Below, piece after piece: positions 42,001 through 57,000 of a stretch of 64,000 nucleotides of DNA; the first letter of the stretch is position 1, and each line of letters starts with the position of its first letter. Below the pieces are notes generated by a model, which ran no database searches, was not told the DNA's origin, and saw nothing but the letters and a program-made list of their open reading frames with translations. Made by a program: the position numbers and the translations under genes. Origin of the DNA: Sanderia malayensis (taxonomy: Eukaryota > Cnidaria > Scyphozoa > Semaeostomeae > Pelagiidae); assembly GCA_013076295.1 (NCBI GenBank), contig RQOL01000861.1:4194235-4258234 (forward strand), read 5' to 3'.

Positions 42001-45000
42001 AGCGTACCATACTGACAATCCCCGTGTTGCAAATTATAATGCCGCGACTAATACAACGTAAAGTACGAACAAAAATGAAACATTAACAAGCACTAAACTT
42101 TAGATTGGCGATGTTCATCGTAATATCCACCGATTTGGTTTCAATTACAGTTAATAACACGTGTTACGTGTGGGGCAGACAGCACTACGCCACCTTCGAT
42201 GGCAAAATGTACGACTACTATGGAACGTGCTCCTACATCCTCATACACGACAAGGAGCCGACATCCACGTTTCAGGTTGTCGTTGTCAATGATAAGAACT
42301 GCAACTACAACGCAACGTGTAATCGAAAGCTGAAGATCACGGCCGATAGCAAGAAGATCTATCTCGGTCAGAAAACAAGTATCGGTGGTGAAGATGTCTA
42401 TGCTGTCAAGGTTGATGACAAGATTGTAGATCTGCCATACACGGGGGTGCCAAGGATTAAAGTGGTACGTATGCTTTGATTGTGTCTTTATAGGTCGGGG
42501 GGTTTAGTGTATGTGAATTACTCTTTTATGTTAGGGATACGTTGTGAGTTAAGTTTACAAATGTTGGTCTGATTCAAACCTACCTGGGATAAAAAGAGTT
42601 TGCTGCTACCGATTCTCGTGTAACGGAGAGCGATTTTAGGACTTGCAGGGGAAGGAATAGAGTTTGAGGGAATCGAGTTGCTTTCCGAACCTGTTTCTAA
42701 TTGGGAATTTTCATTTTTTTGTCCTTTCCGTTTGCTAGCTATCTCTTACTGAGATATAGACATGTAGTTAACCATACAAGGATTACTAACCAGTGGAACA
42801 TAGTTAACCATGCAAGGATTGCTAACTCTTCATCATTTTCTCGCTCTGTGTTGTTGAACCAGCAATCTAGCACTACAACAGTATCTTTTGTTGAATCACG
42901 AGGATGTAATTGCGTTTTCCTTTGTGTTTTAGGCCGGTCGCTACGTGATGGTGATTACGCAAGAGAATGCTATTATTTATTGGGATGGTGTGGAAGACGT
43001 GATGATAAAAGTACCAGATAGCTTTAAGTCGTCGTCGGAATCGAACCACCGACTGTTCGGTCTCTGCGGCACATTCGACGGCAATAAAGACAACGATTTT
43101 GTTGGCATTGACGGAGTAGCAGTTGCAAAGACAAACGACTTTGCAAAGAAATGGGTGTCGGAGACGAGCTGCGCCGAAACGTCACTTGCCGTACCTCCTT
43201 ACTACTCGCCAACAGGCAGTAACGAAAAGGCCATTCTCAAAGCTGAAGAACTATGCAGTGTGATTCAAACTGCACCATTCTCGCCCTGCTTTCCCCACAT
43301 ATTGACTGCGGGTTACAAGAAACTCTGCATGAAAGACGTGTTGCTGTGCAATTATGACCTGAGACGCGATTGCGTTTGCAATGCTCTCTCGCTTTACTCA
43401 AGGGCATGTCAACTGCAGAAGAACATCACGTTGAGCTGGAGAAGTGCAGCGCTTTGTCGTAAGTATTTCCTCTCGTTTACATTTGTTCTGGTGTTCTTTT
43501 CATGTCGTCAGGGCACAAGCACTCCGTCATTTGCAAGTCTAGTTGGCATTTTTGTATGTCTGTTATTCATTTGTTTTATACGACGAGTGATTGAGAAATG
43601 CAAAAGTATATAGTGATGAGTGAGAAATACAAAAGTATAAAATATAATAGTGCTGTACAAAAGACAATGAAAGCTTTATATTACTTATTAGTTTAACATG
43701 TTATATTGCTTATGAGAAGTACCTCAGGTACACACTCCACATGCTATACACTGAAGAACAGACACTTTCAGCCAACCATCTATTTAGAATGTTATCTTGA
43801 GGCATGTTATTCTCGCATGCCTTTGAGAGTTTATCACAGACCATAGAGATAGGATAAATAAGTATATATCCTATCTCTATGTCACAGACAGAATTTAGAC
43901 TCGCTACATTGCGTCCCTGTGCTTTGCTCGTTTTTGCCCAGCTCAAATAAGGAGCTGCTCCTGTTTTGAACGGAGAAAAACGACACAGGTACTCAAAGCA
44001 GTACGTCTAGACAGAATAAAATTGCAGTGAAGTGAACATGATGATATTGCTGCTAATGTGGTTTTTTCACCCATTCTAGCTGCCAAGTGCTCTGGCAATA
44101 TGGTATACAAGGAATGTGGCAGTGCGTGCCCAAAGACCTGCTCGAATCTGCTGTCGATAAATACCGAGAAGACGTGCGTTTCGAAATGCGTCGATGGGTG
44201 CAACTGCGCTGACAATTTGTGGAGAGATAATAACAAGTGTGTGCCACAGTCTGAGTGCTCCTGTTACGTGGACAACGTCAGATATCCACACGGAACAACG
44301 AAGAAAACTGCTTGCGAAGACTGGTGAGTGTGTATATTTACACATTATTAACTACCACCAGCTTTGATGTGGACCATTAAAGGTGGGTGGAACTGAGTAA
44401 AAGCGATTATTCATTTTTATTTCAGCATGTGTACTGGTGGCTTATGGAGCTGTAAGCGCAAGCCTTGCTCAGGTATGTAGCATTGCATTGAGCACCGAAT
44501 CGTGTATAGTCTATTTTACTGTCTATCCTTGCCTGGCTGAGCATTATGATGTGAATTCCTTTTCTTTTCTTAGCTACATGTTCTGTTGTTGGCGATCCAC
44601 ACGTGCGTACATTCGACGGCAAGACCTACTCCATGTACGGTAAATGCGCGTACACGCTGGCCGAGCATTGCCATTACGACAACGCAACGGGTAAACAGTG
44701 GGAACTGATCGTTAAGAACTCCGACTGCACGGACAACGTGGGCGGATTCGCGTCGTGTACACGATCTTTGATATTGAAATTGTTGAAGACGAACACGGTG
44801 TTCTCGCTCTCCTCGTCGCAGGGCAGCAACGGACAGCGCCTTCCCAACGTGCAGGTTGATGGACGAGAAGAAAACTGGGCGAAAACCGACAAGTACACGG
44901 TTGAACGTGTCGGAAAAGAGAACGTTGTCATCACAGCTTCACTCGGCCTGAGGATTTTGTGGACCGGTCGCAATGTTTACTTCACAGTCGGACCGAACTA

Positions 45001-48000
45001 CGAGAACAAGACCTGTGGTCTATGCGGCACGTTCAACTTCAACATTCAGGATGATTTTCACACGAAAGCTGGAACTACCGAGGTGTCAGTATTCTCCTTC
45101 AGCAAGCACTGGATATTCAAGGATTCCAACATCAATGATGTTGCCACGTGTCACAAGAACGACTGGGAACAGAACGGTTCACCTTGTGACATTTACACGT
45201 CTAAGGCGTCGTTCGCCTCGCAACAGTGTAGCATCATTACTTCGACAACAGGGCCGTTTAAGTACTGTCATTCGGTCATAACACCGACCGATTTCTACAA
45301 GATCTGCCGTGACGATGGCTGCAAGTGCACCGACTGCTACTGCGATGTGATTTCCAGCTATGCGAAGATGTGTACCGACAAGGGTATCTCTGTTGGCGAT
45401 TGGAGAAGCCAGAGGCCTTCTTGCTCGAAGCGTAAGTTTATCTTTGCTTTTTGTCATGCTCAGATTTCATATTCAATGTCATCATGACCAGTTTGTCATA
45501 CGTTTGCAGCTAATACATCGTTACACTTTTCTAATTATCAAAAGGCCATGAGGGCGTTGTAGAAATGAAATGATCATTTTGCGTCATATGTCAATGCGGG
45601 TTTTAATCTCCCAATTCAGAAGCGCAATGTTTCAGTTTCTCAAGAACTTGAATAGAATAACAGAAATTGCTCTGGGCTTTTCTTAAAGGCCTTGGAATTT
45701 TGTTTCAGTTGCGTGATATCTGTGTACTGTATTTATGTGCTTGGTTTTTTGTTTTTTCAGAAATGCAATGTGCAGCTCCCAGAATCCGCAAGCAATGTTA
45801 CAAGAACACCAAAGGCGTCTTAAAGTGTCCACAAACGTGCAGAGATATTTCATCGAACAGCACTTCCAGCTGCGTGAAGTAAGTCGATCTTTTGACCCCA
45901 TCCTACCCCCATTTTGGCAGATTGTACTAACCTTAACTATACTGATAAACTCACTATGTACATTATAAATGTGATTAATATTCAGTGGATTTGGGTGGAG
46001 TGGGGAGTTACCTGTTTATTACTAGATTAGTTAGCATTTGTTGTTTGTTTTCCCACTGGGACTCTTTCAATAATCTATTGTTCGCCAATGGCCAATGATT
46101 GGCCAATTTCGATCCTCTTCTGGGTATAATTGTTCGTTAGGTTTTCATTTTCGTTCTCTTTCTGACGTACTACTCTGATGAGTGTCCGACGAAAAGCTTT
46201 AGTATTTACTATGTTTCGCCATGTTTCCGATTTTAAAAGCAATTTTGAAGTTCTGTACCGATCAAAGAGAGTAGTTAGCATTATACGTATCTGTTCAGTT
46301 ATTTGTAATACCGTTATTTTTTCTCCACAGGCGTGGCTGCATCGAAGGATGCTACTGTCCTGATGGATACTACGAGAATAGCAAGCAGGAGTGCGTGCCT
46401 CAGAAGAGCTGTCCATGCTACCATAACAACATCGTTTATTCGTATGGTGCTGTGAGAAAGGAGAAGTGCAACAATTGGTATGATCTACGTTTCCCCATGT
46501 TGCGTGATGCGCTTTATACAGTATCATTATACTGTGATATGGTTTGAGTTAAGTGACTTTGTGTTCCTTGCATTTCAGTACCTGTATTGGCGGTGTTTTC
46601 CAGTGTACCAAAGTGAACTGCATAGGTGAGTGGAGTTTGTAAGCAAATCCAAATCCTGCCTATCTAATGTCTTTATTGCCTTCAGTAACACATTTCGTAA
46701 TGTGTTACACCCAAGTGCCATAATATAGGAGTACTGTAAACCTCCTGTAACACGAGCATTAACGTAAATTATCATTTCATTGCTGTTGCTTTTTATCAAA
46801 GAACACTGTAAAAGGCAAGGCCTGGAGTACAATGACTGTGGAATGACGTGCAATAATTTCAAGGATGACCCTCGCACATGCTCACCAGGCTGTTACTGTA
46901 AAGACGGACTTGCATTACACGAAAATGGAACTTGCGTCAACCCTGCTATTGGCTGCCAGTGCAAAGAAGGCGACAATTACTACGATAGAGGTGTCATTTC
47001 ACCATCTGATTGTTCCAGGTAAGGCAATGCTGCTGATGTTTTTATTGATTGTGGTGAGTTTGCACAGTAATGGATGAGGATCGGTCGTGAATCACAGAAA
47101 GTAAATGCTTGATATTGCTAGGTGGACATTCTGGATGGACTTTTAAGCAGCGAAGGGAGTTCTGTTAGAGTAATTTCTGGCCCTTTACAGGCTGGCTTTG
47201 AAATGTATAGAAATTCAATTCCAGCTTTCAATTTTTAGATGAAAATTCAGTGATGATAGACATTCATTTGTTGTCATTTTAGATCATTGTTCAATGTTGA
47301 TAGACTTTCGTTTTTAGTGATTTTAGATCAATGTTTAATTTTGATAGACATTCATTTCTAGTCATTTTAGATCTATGTTCAATGTTTATAGACATTCATT
47401 TTAGCCCTGTACTGATATAACCTGACACGAACACTCATTGATATCACTTTATTTGTTTTCACAAGGAAATGTCGTGGAGATCGTGAATGGAAGAAGCTGT
47501 CTGGTGTCGACGCGAAGCCTCAATACGACTGCGCAGCCTTCGGACAGCTACATTACCGGTCGTTTGACGGACGAATGTTTAAGTTCGACGGTCAGATGTG
47601 CGAGTACGTGCTCATGACAGACTGTCACCACGACCCCACAAATAAGATGTGCAACATGGAGAAAGCAAACATCAACATCAAAGTGAAAAACGTTTACTGT
47701 GTCAACAGCTACGAGCAGTACATTTGCAAGCAAGTCACCATTGAGGTGAAACAACCTGACGGATCCATGGCAAAGGTCGTGCTCAAGCAAAAGGAGGCTC
47801 ATCTCACATACGGATCGACAACGAAGGTGTTCAAGACTGGCAATTACCCACAGCCTCGTACTGATGCTGGCGGTGGCTTCGAAATATTCAAGGTCAGCTT
47901 GTTTTTTCTGATTGCATTAGTCACATTCACAAAGTTTGTTTGTTTCGTGTGCTGATTTAAAGAGGTTTCTAGTGCTTCTTGTTTATCTTAACAGCATACA

Positions 48001-51000
48001 TTTGATTCTTTTAGATGGGTGTTTATTTGTTCGTACGGGCCTATCATCTTGGCTATACGGTGAAGTTCGATCAGTCATCACGTGTCTACATTATTCCACC
48101 GAAGTCATCTTTCACTAAGGGCTATCTGGCTGGTTTGTGCGGTGACTACAATGGAAAAGACGATGATGATTTTAAAAAACCTGACCTGTCTATGGCAGAC
48201 AATGCTCTGAAATTTGCAAAGTCCTGGGGTGATCAGACAGGTGCATGCGCAGAACCTACTAACACAGACACGTGTGCCACCAACGCCTTCAGAAAACCAT
48301 GGGCAACAAAAGGTGGGAGTAGAAAAAATTAAAAATTGTTATAAAAATAAATATTGCCTCTCGTTTAGTTGATTGTTTGAGAATAAATGTACCGATTAAC
48401 CTTGTGGACCGTTGCATGTATAACGGATGCATGTATACTCAATATATACATCCATTACTTCAACTCCAATCATTTTGCAAATAGGATATGCAGTGAGTAT
48501 GCCTGTGAATTGCTGTTTCAGGTTGCAATGTCATGAAGTCAGGTAACTTTACCGCTTGCCACAAAGCCATTTCACCAGATTCCTACATCGAGGCGTGCCA
48601 ACAGGAGACCTGTCTTTGCAAATTTGGTGGCGACTGTGCCTGCTTCTGCTCGGCCGTTGGTGCCTACGTGCAAGAATGCAACCGAATTGGAATACCAGTC
48701 TACTGGAGAAGGGATGGACTTTGTCGTGAGTATCTTGAACATGTTCTCAGGTTAGAAAAATGAAATGAGACTGAGTATTCAAACACGAGACACAACAAAC
48801 AAGTACAAGATCAAGCCTATTGTCTGCTGCTCATAACATTATGTAGCGAGAAGAAATGTTTGCGAAATTACATGAAATAAAAACTGTCTTCTTTTTACTT
48901 CACAGAACTTGATTGCTGTGATCCATGCAATCACACATACGGATATTATCCTGACAACGTTGTGCCAGAGACCTGCGGCAAGACGAAGCCGGTTTGTACT
49001 TCAGATGAAAGATGCTGCAAAGGTCCAGTCGTGGAAGGTTGCGGATGTCCTTCAGGAACCTATGACAATGGCAAAAAGTGCATGAACATAACGGACACTG
49101 ATGTTATTCCATGTACGTCAACAGTTAGGACAACTACAGTGATATCGTCAAGCCCACTTCCCACTACATCTGCATACACCATCACAACTACCTCGATACC
49201 AACTACAAGCGTATCTATTCCAATATCATCATCGCTATTTGTATCATCCAAATCCAGTGTCGTCACTAGCTCAAGCACGCCATTGTCCTCACTTAAGACC
49301 ACATCAGTAGTGAAGTCAGTCAGCACAAGTACATATATTGCTCCACCACCAACAACATCGATTGTCAAGTCAGTCAGCACAAGTACATATATTGCTCCAC
49401 CACCAACAACATCGATTGTGAAGTCAGTCAGCACAAGTACATATATTGCTCCACCACCAACAACATCGATTATCAAGTCAGTGAGCACAAGTACATATAT
49501 TGCTCCACCTCCAACAACATCGATTGTCAAGTCAGTCAGCACAAGTACATATATTGCTCCACCTCCAACAACATCGATTATCAAGTCAGTCAGCACAAGT
49601 ACATATATTGCTCCACCACCAACAACATCGATTGTCAAGTCAGTCAGCACAAGTACATATATTGCTCCACCACCAACAACATCGATTGTCAAGTCAGTCA
49701 GCACAAGTACATACATTGCTCCACCACCAACAACATCGATTGTCAAGTCAGTGAGCACAAGTACATATATTGCCCACCACCAACAACATCGATTATCAAG
49801 TCAGTGAGCACAAGTACATATATTGCTCCACACCAACAACATCGATTATCAAGTCAGTGAGCACAAGTACATATATTGCTCCACCTCCAACAACATCGAT
49901 TGTCAAGTCAGTCAGCACAAGTACATATATTGCTCCACCACCAACAACATCGATTGTGAAGTCAGTCAGCACAAGTACATATATTGCTCCACCACCAACA
50001 ACATCGATTGTCAAGTCAGTGAGCACAAGTACATATATTGCTCCACCTCCAACAACATCGATTGTCAAGTCAGTGAGCACAAGTACATACATTGCTCCAC
50101 CACCAACAACATCGATTGTCAAGTCAATCAGCACAAGTACATATATTGCTCCACCACCAACAACATCGATTGTCAAGTCAGTCAGCACAAGTACATACAT
50201 TGCTCCACCACCAACAACATCGATTGTCAAGTCAGTCAGCACAAGTACATATATTGCTCCACCACCAACAACATCGATTGTCAAGTCTGTCAGCACAAGT
50301 ACATATATTGCTCCACCACCAACAACATCGATTGTCAAGTCAGTGAGCACAAGTACATATATTGCTCCACCACCAACAACATCGATTGTCAAGTCAGTGA
50401 CCACAAGTACATATATTGCTCCACCTCCAACAACATCGATTGTCAAGTCAGTGAGCACAAGTACATATATTGCTCCACCACCAACAACATCGATTATCAA
50501 GTCAGTGAGCACAAGTACATATATTGCTCCACCACCAACAACATCGATTGTCAAGTCAGTGAGCACAAGTACATATATTGCTCCACCACCAACAACATCG
50601 ATTATCAAGTCAGTGAGCACAAGTACATATATTGCTCCACCACCAACAACGTCGATTGTCAAGTCAGTGAGCACAAGTACATATATTGCTCCACCTCCAA
50701 CAACATCGATTGTCAAGTCAGTGAGCACAAGTACATATATTGCTCCACCACCAACAACATCGATTATCAAGTCAGTGAGCACAAGTACATATATTGCTCC
50801 ACCACCAACAACGTCGATTGTCAAGTCAGTGAGCACAAGTACATATATTGCTCCACCTCCAACAACATCGATTGTCAAGTCAGTCAGCACAAGTACATAT
50901 ATTGCTCCACCACCAACTACACCTGTAAGTTTTATTACATTTTTTAGCAAGAATTTGTTTCTTATTTCTTACTCTACCAACTTCGATGATCATTTCAATT

Positions 51001-54000
51001 TTGATAGTTACATATTTTTTATCATTCCATTGCAACATTTATTAATATTTTTATATGTTTATGTATACTGCTTTCTGATGTGTTTCATAAATTAATGTTA
51101 AAGTTATTACCTGAATTTTTCCCCCAATCTATTTAGCTGCATTGTTAATAATTGCTATTATTGCGTGTCTTTAGAAGAATACCATACTTTTGAGAAATGA
51201 TTTGGTTTCCGCAGGCTGTTGCCAACAGTGGCCCTTATCGTCTTACTAACTTAATTGAACCTCTTGTGTTTTTCTCCTAATTTTTTTACTTTTCTGATGT
51301 AGGTATCTACGAAGTCGAAATTTTCGTCTACAAATTTGCCAACTTCCTCATTTACCCCAAGTTTATCGGTATGTTTACTTTTTATAAGTTAATCCTCTTG
51401 AGCAAAAATATTCCAGTTATGATTGTATTAAATGATTTATTTTAAGTTTGTTGAAAACTGTGCTCTTGTACTCTTTCCTTTCTATTAAAAATGAATTGTG
51501 TTTCCACCATACGTCTTTTCATGGACGCAATTTTTTCCTTATTTCTTTCATTCTTGATTCAGCCACTTATTCTCATCATTATCTTTTGATACCCAGACCT
51601 CGGAATCGTTTACTTCAGTAACTTACAGACTCAAGACCCATACATCTCAAACTGTTCTTACTAAACCATACGAGAGTTACACAACATTCACACCTGGAAC
51701 ATCCAAAAAGTTTAATCCATCAGTAACACCGACTGTTTCGAAATCGTCAAGACCTTTCCGTTCAAGAAGCAAGACAACGGTATTTTTTTTGCATTTCTTT
51801 AGAAACTATGTTTTTGTTGTTCTTTGTGTTTTCACTTTTCGCAATATATTTACATTAATTTTTTTTCTGACACTTTACGATCCTAGTTTTTTAGTAAAAA
51901 ACCTTATTGTTATTTCAGCATCGGTCAATTGCATCAAGCCATTTTACAACAGAAAGTATTGAAACAAAACCTACTACATCACGTTTTACGCATAAGCTTA
52001 AACCATCAAGCAGCTATGTTATCCCACCCGGAACAAAATCGACTGTTAAGTCAGTGAGCACAAGTACATACATTGCTCCACCACCAACAACATCGATTGT
52101 CAAGTCAGTCAGCACAAGTACATACATTGCTCCTCCTCCAACAACATCGATTGTCAAGTCAGTCAGCACAAGTACATATATTGCTTCACCACCAACAACA
52201 TCGATTGTCAAGTCAGTCAGCACAAGTACATACATTGCTCCTCCTCCAACAACATCGATTGTCAAGTCTGTCAGCACAAGTACATATATTGCTCCACCAC
52301 CAACAACATCGATTGTCAAGTCAGTAAGCACAAGTACATACATTGCTCCTCCTCCAACAACATCGATTGTCAAGTCAGTCAGCACAAGTACATATATTGC
52401 TCCACCACCAACAACATCGATTGTCAAGTCAGTCAGCACAAGTACATATATTGCTCCACCACCAACAACATCGATTGTGAAGTCAGTCAGCACAAGTACA
52501 TACATTGCTCCTCCTCCAACAACATCGATTGTCAAGTCTGTCAGCACAAGTACATATATTGCTCCACCACCAACAACATCGATTGTCAAGTCAGTAAGCA
52601 CAAGTACATACATTGCTCCTCCTCCAACAACATCGATTGTCAAGTCAGTCAGCACAAGTACATATATTGCTCCACCACCAACAACATCGATTGTGAAGTC
52701 AGTCAGCACAAGTACATACATTGCTCCTCCTCCAACAACATCGATTGTTAAGTCTGTCAGCACAAGTACATATATTGCTCCACCACCAACAACATCGATT
52801 GTCAAGTCAGTAAGCACAAGTACATATATTGCTCCACCACCAACAACATCGATTGTCAAGTCAGTCAGCACAAGTACATATATTGCTCCACCACCAACAA
52901 CATCGATTGTGAAGTCAGTCAGCACAAGTACATACATTGCTCCTCCTCCAACAACATCGATTGTGAAGTCAGTCAGCACAAGTACATACATTGCTCCTCC
53001 TCCAACAACATCGATTGTCAAGTCAGTCAGCACAAGTACATATATTGCTCCACCACCAACAACATCGATTGTCAAGTCAGTCAGCACAAGTACATACATT
53101 GCTCCTCCTCCAACAACATCGATTGTCAAGTCTGTCAGCACAAGTACATATATTGCTCCACCACCAACAACATCGATTGTCAAGTCAGTAAGCACAAGTA
53201 CATACATTGCTCCTCCTCCAACAACATCGATTGTCAAGTCAGTAAGCACAAGTACATACATTGCTCCTCCTCCAACAACATCGATTGTCAAGTCTGTCAG
53301 CACAAGTACATATATTGCTCCACCACCAACAACATCGATTGCCAAGTCAGTAAGCACAAGTACATACATTGCTCCTCCTCCAACAACATCGATTGTCAAG
53401 TCAGTAAGCACAAGTACATACATTGCTCCTCCTCCAACAACATCGATTGTCAAGTCAGTCAGCACAAGTACATATATTGCTCCACCACCAACAACATCGA
53501 TTGTGAAGTCAGTCAGCACAAGTACATACATTGCTCCTCCTCCAACAACATCGATTGTGAAGTCAGTCAGCACAAGTACATACATTGCTCCTCCTCCAAC
53601 AACATCAATTGTCAAGTCAGTCAGCACAAGTACATACATTGCTCCACCACCAACAACATCGATTGTCAAGTCAGTCAGCACAAGTACATATATTGCTCCA
53701 CCACCAACAACATCGATTGTCAAGTCAGTCAGCACAAGTACATATATTGCTCCACCACCAACAACATCGATTGTCAAGTCAGTGAGCACAAGTACATACA
53801 TTGCTCCACCACCAACAACATCGATTGTCAAGTCAGTCAGCACAAGTACATATATTGCTCCACCACCAACAACATCGATTGTCAAGTCAGTCAGCACAAG
53901 TACATATATTGCTCCACCACCAACAACATCGATTGTCAAGTCAGTCAGCACTAGTACATATATTGCTCCACCACCAACAACATCGATTTTGAAGTCAGTC

Positions 54001-57000
54001 AGCACAAGTACATATATTGCTCCACCACCAACAACATCGATTGTCAAGTCAGTCAGCACAAGTACATACATTGCTCCTCCTCCAACAACATCGAATGTGA
54101 AGTCAGTAAGCACAAGTACATATGTTGCTCCTCCTCCAACAACATCAGTTGTCAAGTCAGAGCAAAGTACATACATTGCTCCTCCTCCAACAACATCGAT
54201 TGTCAAGTCAGATCAGCACAAGTACATATTGCTCCACCACCAACAACATCGATTGTCAAGTCAGTCAGCACAAGTACATATATTGCTCCACCACCAACAA
54301 CATCGATTGTGAAGTCAGTCAGCACAAGTACATATATTGCTCCACCACCAACAACATCGATTGTCAAGTCAGTCAGCACAAGTACATATATTGCTCCACC
54401 ACCAACAACATCGATTGTCAAGTCAGTCAGCACAAGTACATACATTGCTCCTCCTCCAACAACATCGATTGTCAAGTCAGTCAGCACAAGTACATATATT
54501 GCTCCACCACCAACAACATCGATTGTCAAGTCAGTCAGCACAAGTACATACATTGCTCCACCACCAACAACATCGATTGTCAAGTCAGTCAGCACAAGTA
54601 CATATTGCTCCCCCAACAACATCGATTGTCAAGTCAGTCAGCACAAGTACATACATTGCTCCCACCAACAACATCGATTGTCAAGTCAGTCAGCACAAGT
54701 ACATATTGCTCCACCACCAACAACATCGATTGTCAAGTCAGTCAGCACAAGTACATATTGCTCCACCACCAACAACATCGATTGAAGTCAGTCAGCACAA
54801 GTACATATTGCTCCACCACCAACAACATCGATTGTCAAGTCAGTCAGCACAAGTACATATATTGCTCCACCACCAACAACATCGATTGTCAAGTCAGTCA
54901 GCACAAGTACATACATTGCTCCCCCAACAACATCGATTGTCAAGTCAGTCAGCACAAGTACATATTGCTCCACCACCAACAACATCGATTGTCAAGTCAG
55001 TCAGCACAAGTACATATATTGCTCCACCACCAACAACATCGATTGTCAAGTCAGTCAGCACAAGTACATATATTGCTCCACCACCAACAACATCGATTGT
55101 CAAGTCAGTCAGCACAAGTACATACATTGCTCCACCACCAACAACATCGATTGTGAAGTCAGTCAGCACAAGTACATACATTGCTCCACCACCAACAACA
55201 TCGATTGTGAAGTCAGTCAGCACAAGTACATATTGCTCCACCACCAACAACATCGATTGTCAAGTCAGTCAGCACAAGTACATACATTGCTCCCCACCAA
55301 CAACATCGATTGTCAAGTCAGTCAGCACAAGTACATATATTGCTCCACCACCAACAACATCGATTGAAGTCAGTCAGCACAAGTACATACATTGCTCCAC
55401 CACCAACAACATCGATTGTCAAGTCAGTCAGCACAAGTACATACATTGCTCCACACCAACAACATCGATTGTCAAGTCAGTCAGCACAAGTACATACATT
55501 GCTCCTCCACCAACAACATCGATTGTCAAGTCAGTCAGCACAAGTACATACATTGCTCCACCACCAACAACATCGATTGTCAAGTCAGTCAGCACAAGTA
55601 CATACATTGCTCCACCACCAACAACATCGATTGTCAAGTCAGTCAGCACAAGTACATATATTGCTCCACCACCAACAACATCGATTGTCAAGTCAGTCAG
55701 CACAAGTACATATATTGCTCCCACCAACAACATCGATTGTCAAGTCAGTCAGCACAAGTACATATATTGCTCCACCACCAACAACATCGATTGTCAAGTC
55801 AGTCAGCACAAGTACATATATTGCTCCACCACAACAACATCGATTGTCAAGTCAGTCAGCACAAGTACATATATTGCTCCACCACAACAACATCGATTGT
55901 CAAGTCAGTCAGCACAAGTACATACATTGCTCCACCACCAACAACATCGATTGTCAAGTCAGTCAGCACAAGTACATACATTGCTCCTCCTCCAACAACA
56001 TCGATTGTGAAGTCAGTCAGCACAAGTACATACATTGCTCCACCACCAACAACATCGATTGTCAAGTCAGTGAGCACAAGTACATATATTGCTCCACCAC
56101 CAACAACATCGATTGTCAAGTCAATCAGCACAAGTACATATATTGCTCCACCACCAACAACATCGATTGTCAAGTCAGTCAGCACAAGTACATACATTGC
56201 TCCACCACCAACAACATCGATTGTCAAGTCAGTCAGCACAAGTACTTATATTGCTCCACCACCAACAACATCGATTGTGAAGTCAGTCAGCACAAGTACA
56301 TATATTGCTCCACCACCAACAACATCGATTGTGAAGTCAGTCAGCACAAGTACATATATTGCTCCACCTCCAACAACATCGATTGTCAAGTCAATCAGCA
56401 CAAGTACATATATTGCTCCACCACCAACAACATCAATTGTGAAGTCAGTCAGCACAAGTACATATATTGCTCCACCACCAACAACATCGATTGTGAAGTC
56501 AGTCAGCACAAGTCATACATTGCTCCACCACAACAACATCGATTGTAAGTCAGTCAGCACAAGTACATATATTGCTCCACCACCAACAACATCGATTGTC
56601 AAGTCAGTAAGCACAAGTACATACATTGCTCCACCACCAACAACATCGATTGTGAAGTCAATCAGCACAAGTACATATATTGCTCCACCACCAACAACAT
56701 CGATTGTGAAGTCAGTCAGCACAAGTACATATATTGCTCCACCACCAACAACATCGATTGTCAAGTCAGTCAGCACAAGTACATACATTGCTCCACCACC
56801 AACAACATCGATTGTGAAGTCAGTCAGCACAAGTATATATATTGCTCCACCACCAACAACATCGATTGTCAAGTCAGTCAGCACAAGTACATACATTGCT
56901 CCTCCCCCAACAACATCGATTGTCAAGTCTGTCAGCACAAGTACATACATTGCTCCACCACCAACAACCCCTGTAAGTTTTATTACATGTGGTTTCTGCT

